The position numbers and the translations under genes were made by a program. This document shows, piece by piece, positions 1 through 7,444 of a stretch of 64,000 bases of DNA (positions are counted from its first letter, which is position 1; the number at the start of each line of letters is the position of its first letter). This stretch comes from Tolumonas sp008015085 (GTDB lineage Bacteria; Pseudomonadota; Gammaproteobacteria; Enterobacterales; Aeromonadaceae), in contig JAJUJX010000001.1 in the NCBI GenBank assembly GCA_029265125.1, forward strand, positions 186,001 through 250,000, read 5' to 3'. Below the pieces are notes generated by a model. The model searched no databases and was not told where the DNA came from. It saw only the letters and a program-made list of their open reading frames with translations.

Positions 1-2
1 AG

Positions 3-170
3 ACGAAACTGATTAGTCTGGATAATGAAACTGGTGAAGTCATTCTGGAGCAATTAGGCAAGACGACTCGCTGGAAACTGGCTGATTCGCTGCCTGAATT
101 TCTGAGCCGTCTTTCCCCGTTGCTGATGAAAGATACTAACTCTGCGACTCCAGTAAACTTACCCGCTTAG
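3..170 (+). CDS. C-terminal fragment of an unidentified protein
   Basis: The frame starting at base 3 is open from the window edge to a TAG at 168-170, giving about 55 residues; the start lies outside the window. The visible stretch (ISLDNETGEV, then LADSLPEFLSRL) resembles the C-terminal end of SMI1/KNR4-type proteins, which often carry a 'LD..TGEV' strand followed by a 'DSF.EFL' helix. With only this tail the assignment is weak. Its last 35 bases overlap the 3' end of the oppositely oriented gene at 136-453. Confidence 0.5.
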   Translation, partial: TKLISLDNETGEVILEQLGKTTRWKLADSLPEFLSRLSPLLMKDTNSATPVNLPA

Positions 171-453
171 CCAGCATTGTCACTTGCTGTTGCAGCTGCT
201 CTATCTGACGCTGCATTAATTCCAGTTGTGCTTCCTGTGAAGTGGTTGCGGGTTCTGGTTGTTGTTCGGCAGCAACCGGATTGCCAGGAAACCCCAGATC
301 CCGGTAGGCATCCGGATCCTGCTTCCAGCGCTGTATTGCGGTGATTAGTGTTGCCATCGGTACTGGCTGACGCAGGCGTGCTTTCACCAGTGCAGTGCTG
401 GGCACCTGACCGTTGGCGGCCAGTTGGTTTGCGATGCGGAAAATCTCATCCAT
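136..453 (-). CDS. Small protein with KfrA-like N-terminus and C-terminal coiled coil
   Basis: 105 residues. The first ~45 residues (start MDEIFRIANQLAANGQVPST) look like the small winged-helix N-terminal domain of KfrA-type DNA-binding proteins, in which 'G..PT..LVK.RL' is followed by a second helix. A Pro/Glu/Gln-rich linker (about 58-72) leads into a heptad-patterned helix rich in Gln and Leu (about 75-103) that should form a coiled coil. It lies 33 bases downstream of the DUF3301 gene on the same strand, so the two are probably co-transcribed. DNA binding is inferred from the fold resemblance only. Its end overlaps the convergent partial gene by 35 bases. Confidence 0.7.
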   Translation of the reverse strand: MDEIFRIANQLAANGQVPSTALVKARLRQPVPMATLITAIQRWKQDPDAYRDLGFPGNPVAAEQQPEPATTSQEAQLELMQRQIEQLQQQVTMLAKRVSLLESQS

Positions 454-486
454 CAGCGGTGATGCTCCATGATTTATTTTTGTGCC

Positions 487-912
487 TCAATGAGGCTGAC
501 GACGGAAAGGGATGACGTTGTTACTGTCAGTACGGATGACGGATTCATCACGGGTTGGTGGTTGCAAAGGCATATTGATGACCACCCCGGAAGATCCGGA
601 TTGGTGACTGTTTGTGGATTCAGACTCGTTGAAACGAAAAACAGGTTGATGCAGTCCGGTCAGATACAGTTCACCTTCGGCTTTGCTGACTCCATCTGCA
701 CTGTATTCAAAGACAAATGCATTGGCTTTTTGTGTCACCCGCGCCAGCAGCAACGGAATACCAAAAGACTGACGGGCCACGCTGAGTAATTGCAGGTCAT
801 TATTCTGGCAATAATGCCGGATCAAACGCTCCGCCAGCTCTGACTGCTGCCGACGCTGCAGCGCTTCGGCGCCAACCAGACAGATCAAAAATATCAGCAG
901 CAGCTCGGTCAT
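487..912 (-). CDS. DUF3301 family membrane-anchored protein
   Basis: 141 residues. An N-terminal hydrophobic segment (about residues 3-17, LLLIFLICLVGAEAL) is followed by a cytoplasmic-type region containing R-Q-Q-x-E-L and CQ-x-N-x-L-Q-L-L. This is the pattern of DUF3301, a short gammaproteobacterial family of unknown function. The C-terminus is polar and of low complexity. It is transcribed away from yqcC, leaving 78 bases between the two starts for divergent promoters. Family membership is recognised from the pattern; no biochemical role is known. Confidence 0.75.
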   Translation of the reverse strand: MTELLLIFLICLVGAEALQRRQQSELAERLIRHYCQNNDLQLLSVARQSFGIPLLLARVTQKANAFVFEYSADGVSKAEGELYLTGLHQPVFRFNESESTNSHQSGSSGVVINMPLQPPTRDESVIRTDSNNVIPFRRQPH

Positions 913-990
913 CGTATCTTTACTCAGTATCAGTCAGGGTTAAATGATATATTAGCCGCAATTTATGCGTAACAGGAAATCGGTTTACCT

Positions 991-1326
991 ATGTCACGAC
1001 AAGTTGTGTTTTTGCTCAAAGAATTAGAGCTGACACTGCAGCGGTTGTCGCTGTGGCAGGACGAAGCACCTTCGGATGAATCTTTGGCCAGTACTCAGCC
1101 GTTTGCGTTGGATACACTGGAGTTTCATCAGTGGTTGCAGTTTATTTTTCTGGAACGCATGCGCTTTATGATTGCGGCTGGGCATCCGTTACCGACTACA
1201 GTGGCGATCTATCCGATGGCGACCGAAGTGTATAAAAATGATTTGCAGGCATATGCGTTACTGCTGGATGTTCTGGCCCGGCTGGATGAGACGTTAAGCG
1301 GCCAACCAGTAGAGCGGCTGCAATGA
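991..1326 (+). CDS. yqcC: YqcC family protein
   Basis: 111 residues, all-helical, with the family signature F-x-x-x-L-E-F-x-x-W-L-Q-F-I-F-x-x-R-M near residues 44-65. YqcC is a small conserved gammaproteobacterial protein of unknown function. The stop overlaps the truC start as ATGA, implying translational coupling; the same yqcC-truC pairing is found in E. coli, which supports the assignment. Confidence 0.85.
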   Translation: MSRQVVFLLKELELTLQRLSLWQDEAPSDESLASTQPFALDTLEFHQWLQFIFLERMRFMIAAGHPLPTTVAIYPMATEVYKNDLQAYALLLDVLARLDETLSGQPVERLQ

Positions 1327-2051
1327 CGCTGGAAATTCTGTATCAGGATGAACATCTTGTCGCCATCAATAAACCCGCCGGTTTGCTGGTACATCGCAGC
1401 TGGCTGGATAAAGGTGAAACGCAGTTCGCGATGCAAATGACGCGCGATCAGATTGGCCAGCATGTTTATACCGTACACCGGCTTGATCGGCCAACCTCCG
1501 GCGTGTTGCTGTTTGCTTTAGATTCAGACACCGCGCGGCGGCTGACCGACGCTTTTGCAGAGCATAGGATGCAGAAGTCCTATCTGGCTTTGGTACGTGG
1601 CTGGGCGCCGCTGGGGCATTTTCTGGATTATCCGCTGAAAGAGGAGCTGGATCGGATAGCGGATAAATTTGCCGATCAGGACAAACCGGCACAGCCTGCG
1701 AAAACGCATTTCCGTTGTCTGGAGCGGATTGAAGTGCCACATGCGGTTTCTGCGCGTCATCCAACCAGCCGGTATAGCCTGGTGCAGTGCTTGCCGCTGA
1801 CGGGACGTAAACATCAGATACGCCGTCATCTGGCTCATCTGCGACATCCGATTGTTGGTGATACTTCACATGGTGACGGTAAACATAACCGTTTTTTCCG
1901 CGAACAGTTTGGCTGTGATCGCCTGATGCTGCATCACCATCAGCTGGCATTCCGGCATCCGCATTCCAATGAAATGCTTACTATCAAAGCGGCACTTGAT
2001 GAGCGCTGGCAGCAGCGACTGAAGGAATTTGGTTGGTCTGTGCAGATCTGA
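1323..2051 (+). CDS. truC: tRNA pseudouridine(65) synthase TruC
   Basis: 242 residues, RluA-type pseudouridine synthase. The catalytic motif HRLDRPTSG is at residues 52-60, with Asp55 as the expected nucleophile. A second conserved segment, TGRKHQIRRHL, lies near residues 160-170. There is no N-terminal S4 domain, as expected for TruC, which modifies U65 of certain tRNAs. Length is close to E. coli TruC (260). The start ATG overlaps the yqcC stop by four bases. A hairpin follows seven bases after the stop. Confidence 0.93.
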   Translation: MTLEILYQDEHLVAINKPAGLLVHRSWLDKGETQFAMQMTRDQIGQHVYTVHRLDRPTSGVLLFALDSDTARRLTDAFAEHRMQKSYLALVRGWAPLGHFLDYPLKEELDRIADKFADQDKPAQPAKTHFRCLERIEVPHAVSARHPTSRYSLVQCLPLTGRKHQIRRHLAHLRHPIVGDTSHGDGKHNRFFREQFGCDRLMLHHHQLAFRHPHSNEMLTIKAALDERWQQRLKEFGWSVQI

Positions 2052-2057
2052 AGAGCA

Positions 2058-2084
2058 AAGCGCCACATTCCTGCTATGGCGCTT
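2058..2084. terminator. Hairpin between convergent truC and the 111-residue gene
   Basis: Eight-base-pair stem AAGCGCCA / TGGCGCTT with an 11-base loop, lying between two convergent genes. There is no strong T-run on either side, so it is at best a weak bidirectional terminator. Confidence 0.45.
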
Positions 2085-2098
2085 GTTCGATGGATAAC

Positions 2099-2434
2099 CT
2101 ATTTTGCTGCCAGAAAACCGATATCTCTTTCCCGGTAAGGTTCTTCGTCGTGAGTGAATTCTCGTTCCGGGAAGGCGGCCAGCGATTCAATCTGATGCCA
2201 TGGAATAAAAATGGCGGCATGATAAATATCGGGCGGTGTTGAGAAGAAATCCTGTGTTTGCCACTCTTTGTTATCTACCCATATTCCCGCTGATTCTACT
2301 CCTGCCAGCCGGACATAATATTGCGAACAATCAGGATCATTTGGCTGGATCAGTGATTGTGCACTTTCGATGTATCCCGGCATGAATTTTACCAGTACGA
2401 TCTTTCCAACATATTCAATCATGAGATGGCTCAT
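2099..2434 (-). CDS. Hypothetical protein
   Basis: 111 residues, not recognised. It begins MSHLMIEYVGKIVLVKF and reads as a soluble, mostly beta protein. There is no signal peptide and no obvious catalytic motif. A good ribosome binding site, GGAGTTAATT before the ATG, supports it as a real gene. It converges with truC and is separated from nirC by about 230 bases that include the nirC terminator, so it is probably a single-gene unit. Base composition does not stand out from the neighbours. Confidence 0.65.
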   Translation of the reverse strand: MSHLMIEYVGKIVLVKFMPGYIESAQSLIQPNDPDCSQYYVRLAGVESAGIWVDNKEWQTQDFFSTPPDIYHAAIFIPWHQIESLAAFPEREFTHDEEPYRERDIGFLAAK

Positions 2435-2605
2435 AATTAACTCCTTGTTCTGTGAAGAATATATAGATGCAGAGACGCTGATTCTTCTTCATCACAGACG
2501 ACCGATGAGGCAACAAGAACAGATAGCGGTTTCTTCTTAAAGCATAGATTCAGATAAAACAGGCAGAGAGAAGATTTTTTGCGAATAGAAACATCAGTCA
2601 CATAG

Positions 2606-2633
2606 AAAAACCGCCCACATCAGGTGGGCGGTT
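2606..2633 (-). terminator. Intrinsic terminator of the hcp-hcr-nirBDC operon
   Basis: Ten-base-pair perfect stem AACCGCCCAC / GTGGGCGGTT with a five-base loop. On the minus strand it is followed by a run of five T. It lies about 30 bases after the nirC stop. Confidence 0.9.
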
Positions 2634-2662
2634 CAGAGTTAACAGATTACCCGCAGAAAGGA

Positions 2663-3445
2663 TTATTTCTGTACGGCAGGGCGTTGCGCCCGCGGGGTGG
2701 CATACCAGTAACCCAAGCCCATGAACAGCACGCCTGAGACGGTGTTACCTAGTGTTACCCACCACAGGTTATAGCCAATACCACCCAGGGTGTATTCCGG
2801 GGTATGTGCGCCAAACCATGACAGAGCAAACAGCGTCATATTAGCGATCGAGTGTTCGTAGCCGGATGCGATAAACGCCAGCAGACACCACCAGATGGCG
2901 ATGAATTTAGCAGCACCATCAACACGCTGACACATCCAGATCGCCAGACACACCAGCCAGTTACACAGTATGCCTTTGGCAAACAGCACCAGTGCAGGGG
3001 CGGTAGTTTTGGCCAGTGCGACTTTGTGAACCAGACTACCGTCAACAGGCAGGATCTGACCGCCACCACCCAGATAGAACAGGTAAGCGACGGTGATTGA
3101 ACCGATCAGATTCCCGGTCCATGACTGCAGCAGAATGCTGGTGGCCTGAACTGTATTCAGTCTGCCGGTTTTGATGCCGAAAGTTAGAAACATAGTATGG
3201 CCAGTGTAAAGTTCCGCACCGGCAATAATCACCAATGTCAGGGCAATGCCGAAGGTTGCCCCCATCACCAATGGCCGGAAGGCCGGATCAATCAGATTGC
3301 CTAGCGTGAAGATCAGTATGATACCCAGACCGACATAAGCGCCGGCCATCAGGCTACCAATCCAGAAACTGAGCGGATTTTCACGGGCGGTGTTTTTAAT
3401 GCGGCTTGCGTTAGCCGCACATTTTTCAATGGTTTCCTGATACAT
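2663..3445 (-). CDS. nirC: Nitrite transporter NirC (FNT family)
   Basis: 260 residues, formate/nitrite transporter family, a pentameric inner-membrane channel for nitrite. About six membrane helices are visible from residue 28 on. The segment GAELYTGHTMFL (near residue 96) and the NWLVCLAIW segment (near 160) are FNT hallmarks. Length matches E. coli NirC (268). The start is two bases beyond the nirD stop, so it is the last gene of the nir operon and would supply nitrite to NirBD. An in-frame FocA is less likely because of the nirBD context. Confidence 0.93.
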   Translation of the reverse strand: MYQETIEKCAANASRIKNTARENPLSFWIGSLMAGAYVGLGIILIFTLGNLIDPAFRPLVMGATFGIALTLVIIAGAELYTGHTMFLTFGIKTGRLNTVQATSILLQSWTGNLIGSITVAYLFYLGGGGQILPVDGSLVHKVALAKTTAPALVLFAKGILCNWLVCLAIWMCQRVDGAAKFIAIWWCLLAFIASGYEHSIANMTLFALSWFGAHTPEYTLGGIGYNLWWVTLGNTVSGVLFMGLGYWYATPRAQRPAVQK

Positions 3446-3447
3446 GA

Positions 3448-3777
3448 TTAAACCTGTTCCTTCAGTTCGACACGACCGTTATTCACCCGGACTGAATAAG
3501 CCGGAACAGAGAATTCCGCATTTTCCAGACAAACACCGTCTTTGAGGCGGAAGTGCTGTTTTTTCAATGGGCTGGCGACATACCATTCATTGTGTAAATC
3601 AGCCAGAATGCCACGAGACAGCACGCTGGACTGATAGAACGGATCTACGTTATCAATGGCATACACCTGCTCATCGGCTAACGGGCGGAAAATGGCAACC
3701 TGATGGCTACCCAGCAGGGCACACACACCGGTGCCGGGAATGATGTCGGTCAGTGCACAGATATCAGTCCAGCTCAT
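3448..3777 (-). CDS. nirD: Nitrite reductase (NADH) small subunit NirD
   Basis: 109 residues with the Rieske-like fold of NirD, the small subunit of the cytoplasmic NADH nitrite reductase. Like other enterobacterial NirD it lacks the usual CxH...CxxH cluster ligands, so it is expected to be structural rather than redox-active. It starts MSWTDICALTDIIPGTGVCA, as in the family. The ATG overlaps the nirB stop by four bases, indicating coupled translation and equal subunit production. Confidence 0.93.
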   Translation of the reverse strand: MSWTDICALTDIIPGTGVCALLGSHQVAIFRPLADEQVYAIDNVDPFYQSSVLSRGILADLHNEWYVASPLKKQHFRLKDGVCLENAEFSVPAYSVRVNNGRVELKEQV

Positions 3778-6323
3778 ACTGACTCCTCCAGTGAAATGTT
3801 GTAAGTCGGAATACGTTCTTCCGGGCTGGCCGGACGGTGCTGATGGCGTTCTGCCACAAACTGCACCAGTGGATCAGGCTGAGCACTGTTGATGAAGTGA
3901 CGGAAGCGCAGCTGTTGCTGAGTGTCATCCAGAGTCTCTTTCCATTCGCAGTGGTATTGTTCGCGGATAAAGGCCATTTCCTGTTCCAGTTCCGCGGCGA
4001 TGCCAAGTTTGTCGTCAATGACAACAGATTTCAGGTAATCAAGGCCGCCCTCGAGGTTATCCAGCCAGCTGGCTGTACGCTGCAGCTTATCGGCAGTGCG
4101 AACATAGAACATCAGGAAGCGGTCGATGTAACGGATCAGCGTTTCTTTATCCAGATCAGCAGCCAGCAGATCGGCATGGCGAGGCTTCATACCGCCGTTA
4201 CCACAGACATACAGGTTCCAGCCTTTGTCGGTGGCAATCACGCCAACGTCTTTACCCTGTGCTTCGGCACATTCACGGGTACAGCCGGAGACACCGAATT
4301 TCATCTTGTGCGGTGAACGGATGCCTTTGTAGCGATGTTCCAGTTCAACGCCTAAACCGACGCTGTCCTGTACGCCGTAACGGCACCAGGTGCTACCGAC
4401 GCAGGTTTTCACCATACGCAGTGATTTGGCATAGGCATGACCGGTTTCGAAGCCGGCATTAATCAAACGTTCCCAGATGGTCGGCAGATCTTCTTTGCGG
4501 GCACCGAACAGACCAATACGCTGTGCACCGGTGATTTTGGTGTAGAGATCATAGTCGCGGGCAACTTCTGCAACAGCCATCAGACCCTGCGGTGTGACTT
4601 CTCCGCCCGGCATACGTGGGATTACGGAGTAAGTACCGTCTTTCTGCATGTTACCAAGGAAGGTGTCGTTAGTGTCCTGCAGTGGTGTATGCGCTGCTTT
4701 CAGCACATATTCGCCCCAGCAGGTAGCCAGAATAGAACCAATGGTTGGTTTACAGATTTCGCAACCGTGACCGTGGCCGTGTTTGCTTAATACCTCTTCG
4801 AAGGTTTTCAGTTGACCAACTTTAACCAGATGGAACAGTTCCTGACGGGAGAAGGCAAAGTGTTCACACAGGTGATTTTTCACTTCGACACCCTGACGGG
4901 CCAGTTCAGCATTCAGTACCTGAGTGATCAGTGGCACACAGCCACCACAACCGGTGCCGGCTTTGGTTTCAGCCTTGATCGCGGCTACGGTGTGACAACC
5001 TGCTGCCACAGCTTCGGCAATACGGCCTTTGGTGACGTCAAAGCAAGAACAGATCTGAGCACTGTCCGGCAACGCATCAACACCCAGAGTCGGTTTCGCG
5101 CCAGCATGAGCTGGCAGGATCAGCGTATCAGGATGTGTCGGCAGTGGCATATCATTCAGCTTCATCTGCAGCAGGTTGCCGTAGTCAGTGGTATCACCGA
5201 CCAGTACGGCGCCCAGCAGTTTCGCGCCATCACCACTGACAACGATCTTTTTATAAACGCCGGCTGCATCATCTTGATAGACATAGCTCAGACTGTCTGG
5301 CGTGCGACCGTGCGCATCACCAATACTGCCCACTTCCACGCCCAGCAGTTTCAGCTTGGCACTCATATCAGCACCGGTGAACGCATTGTCGTTACCGAGC
5401 AGATGATCCACCGCGACCTGAGCCATTTTGTAGCCGGGAGCCACCAGACCGAAGAAGCGGCCATGCCATGCCGCACATTCGCCAATGGCGTAAATGTGTT
5501 CGTCAGCTGTTACGCAGTGATCATTAATTTCGATACCACCACGTTCTGCAATCGGCAGATCACAGTAACGGGCGAGAGTATCCTGTGGGCGGATACCGGT
5601 TGAGAAGACGACCAGATCAACATCCAGCACGCTGCCATCTGCAAAGCGCATCTGATGATGACCTTCTTTGCCCTGATAATGCGCGATTTCACGGGTATTT
5701 TTGCTGGTATGTACAGTAACACCCATACCTTCGATTTTCCGGCGCAGCATTTCGCCGCCCTGACGATCCAGTTGTTCGGCCATCAGCACCGGTGCGAATT
5801 CGATAACGTGCGTTTCCAGCCCCAGCGCTTTCAGTGCACCAGCGGCTTCCAGACCAAGCAGACCACCACCAACAACAACACCGTTTTTAGCCTGTTTGGC
5901 GGCTTCGCGGATCGCTTTCAGATCTTCGATGGTGCGGTAAACAAAGCATTCATGGTGAGCACTGCCAGCGATATTCGGTACCCAAGGGTAAGAACCGGTT
6001 GCCAGCACCAAAGTGTCATAAGGCAGTGTCTGACCTTTATTGGTTTCGATAACCTGTTGGGTACGGTCAATCAGTTTGACTGCTTCGTTCAGGAACAGCT
6101 TGATGCCGTGTTTTTCATAAAAACCGGGTTTTACCAGGCTCAGTTCGGCAGCGGTATGGTGAGAAAAGTAAGAAGAGAGGTGCACACGGTCATAGGCTTC
6201 GCGTGGTTCAGCACCAAAAACAGTCACCTCATATTGACTGAGGTCAGCTTTATCAACCAGTTCTTCCAGATAACGGTGGCCAACCATGCCGTTACCAACA
6301 ACGATAATCCGATGTTTCTGCAT
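3774..6323 (-). CDS. nirB: Nitrite reductase (NADH) large subunit NirB
   Basis: 849 residues (E. coli 847). It reduces nitrite to ammonium with NADH in the cytoplasm. Visible parts: FAD-binding G10-x-G12-x-x-G15; NAD-binding VVGGGLLGLEAAGAL from about residue 150; a BFD-like [2Fe-2S] domain with C425, C427, C459 and C462; and siroheme/[4Fe-4S] ligands C641, C647, C681 and C685. All cofactor cysteines are present, so the enzyme should be active. It starts three bases after the hcr stop with GGAG inside the end of hcr, which makes it part of the hcp-hcr transcript. No cysG for siroheme synthesis is in the window. Confidence 0.97.
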   Translation of the reverse strand: MQKHRIIVVGNGMVGHRYLEELVDKADLSQYEVTVFGAEPREAYDRVHLSSYFSHHTAAELSLVKPGFYEKHGIKLFLNEAVKLIDRTQQVIETNKGQTLPYDTLVLATGSYPWVPNIAGSAHHECFVYRTIEDLKAIREAAKQAKNGVVVGGGLLGLEAAGALKALGLETHVIEFAPVLMAEQLDRQGGEMLRRKIEGMGVTVHTSKNTREIAHYQGKEGHHQMRFADGSVLDVDLVVFSTGIRPQDTLARYCDLPIAERGGIEINDHCVTADEHIYAIGECAAWHGRFFGLVAPGYKMAQVAVDHLLGNDNAFTGADMSAKLKLLGVEVGSIGDAHGRTPDSLSYVYQDDAAGVYKKIVVSGDGAKLLGAVLVGDTTDYGNLLQMKLNDMPLPTHPDTLILPAHAGAKPTLGVDALPDSAQICSCFDVTKGRIAEAVAAGCHTVAAIKAETKAGTGCGGCVPLITQVLNAELARQGVEVKNHLCEHFAFSRQELFHLVKVGQLKTFEEVLSKHGHGHGCEICKPTIGSILATCWGEYVLKAAHTPLQDTNDTFLGNMQKDGTYSVIPRMPGGEVTPQGLMAVAEVARDYDLYTKITGAQRIGLFGARKEDLPTIWERLINAGFETGHAYAKSLRMVKTCVGSTWCRYGVQDSVGLGVELEHRYKGIRSPHKMKFGVSGCTRECAEAQGKDVGVIATDKGWNLYVCGNGGMKPRHADLLAADLDKETLIRYIDRFLMFYVRTADKLQRTASWLDNLEGGLDYLKSVVIDDKLGIAAELEQEMAFIREQYHCEWKETLDDTQQQLRFRHFINSAQPDPLVQFVAERHQHRPASPEERIPTYNISLEESV

Positions 6324-6326
6324 AAA

Positions 6327-7376
6327 TTAAAGCTCCAGTTCCAAATCCGAGCTGGCGCGGCTGCTGCACGCCAGAATATAACCTTGCTGCTTGTCTTCTT
6401 CGGTGAGAGGGCCAGGTTGCGTACTGATATCTTCCACGCTGCCACTGACCACTTTGCATTTACAGGAGCCACAGATCCCGGAACGGCAGGCGCCTATAAT
6501 CGGTAATTGTAGTGACTCCAGTGCTTCCAGCACGGTTTGCTGGTTACTGATTTCGCTGCTGGCGCCAAACCCCGGAACTTCCAGATGGAATTGCTGGTTA
6601 GTTGTCGATGTTTCTGTATTCAACGGAGCTGCCGGAGTAAAAGACTCTTTGTGGCTGTTTGCCATTGGGAATCCGCGTTCCCGAAGCATATGTTCCACTA
6701 CATCCATATACACCGATGGGCCGCACATAAAGTTATGGCAGTCCGTCAGATCCGGTACCAGTGCGTTAAATAATGCCGGATTTAAAAAACCCTGATAGCA
6801 GGGGAAGGCATCGGTGACGGTATCCAGGATCAGGAACAGCTTAAACCGGGGATGTGTCGCAGCCATCGTCATCAATTCATCGCGGAAAATGATGTCATCG
6901 GCATGACGCGCACTGTAGAGAAAGAAAATGTCAGCCGGATGCTGCTTATCCAGCAGCCAGCGCGCCATTGACATCATGGGCGTGATACCGCTGCCGGCAC
7001 TGCAGAGCAGAATTTTCGGAGCACTGTAATCGGCTGGCAGGAAGAACGCCCCAGTCGGATGCTGAGCATTTAACGTATCACCGGCGTGGAAGTGATCCAG
7101 CAGCCAGTTAGAAACCAGCCCATTGGCAACCCGTTTAACCGTCACCGCTAAATCGGCAGAACGGCTTGGCGAAGAACAAAGGGAGTAAGCTCGGCTGTGT
7201 GGCTGCCCGTCGATTTCTACCGTTAGCAGCAGAAATTGCCCCGGCTGATAAGAAACGGCCAGCGGTTGTAATGGTCGAAAAACAAAGGTGGCGGCATCCG
7301 CCGTTTCCTGGCGACGTTCAATACAGCACAGCGTCTGAGCGTCTTGCCATACGGCAGGTTGAGAAGAAATAGTCAT
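6327..7376 (-). CDS. hcr: NADH oxidoreductase Hcr
   Basis: 349 residues from the chosen start MTISSQPAVW, which has AGGA eight bases upstream; an ATG 57 bases further upstream lacks this. It is the electron donor for Hcp. A ferredoxin-reductase FAD domain (RAYS at 62-65) and an NAD domain (GSGITPMMSMARWLL near 128) are followed by a C-terminal plant-type [2Fe-2S] domain with C297, C302, C305 and C337. The electron path is therefore NADH, FAD, Fe-S, Hcp. It follows hcp by 68 bases and precedes nirB by three. Confidence 0.93.
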   Translation of the reverse strand: MTISSQPAVWQDAQTLCCIERRQETADAATFVFRPLQPLAVSYQPGQFLLLTVEIDGQPHSRAYSLCSSPSRSADLAVTVKRVANGLVSNWLLDHFHAGDTLNAQHPTGAFFLPADYSAPKILLCSAGSGITPMMSMARWLLDKQHPADIFFLYSARHADDIIFRDELMTMAATHPRFKLFLILDTVTDAFPCYQGFLNPALFNALVPDLTDCHNFMCGPSVYMDVVEHMLRERGFPMANSHKESFTPAAPLNTETSTTNQQFHLEVPGFGASSEISNQQTVLEALESLQLPIIGACRSGICGSCKCKVVSGSVEDISTQPGPLTEEDKQQGYILACSSRASSDLELEL

Positions 7377-7444
7377 GCAAAATTCCTGTCGTGATATCAA
7401 TTGACCGGGCAGGACCACATAGTGGCCCCGCACACGGTTTATTC

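Noticed and set aside
1366..1950. 194-codon minus-strand frame opposite truC
   Set aside because: Antisense to an intact, motif-complete TruC; no ribosome binding site and low-complexity composition.
2440..2503. Loose inverted repeat upstream of the 111-residue gene
   Set aside because: The TCTGTGAAGAAT-like arms pair only with several gaps and a long loop; no T-run or promoter context.
4812..6506. Two long plus-strand open frames (263 and 283 codons) opposite nirB
   Set aside because: They lie fully antisense to nirB, which has all its cofactor cysteines, and their products are rich in Phe/Gln/Thr/His as expected from reading a biased gene backwards.
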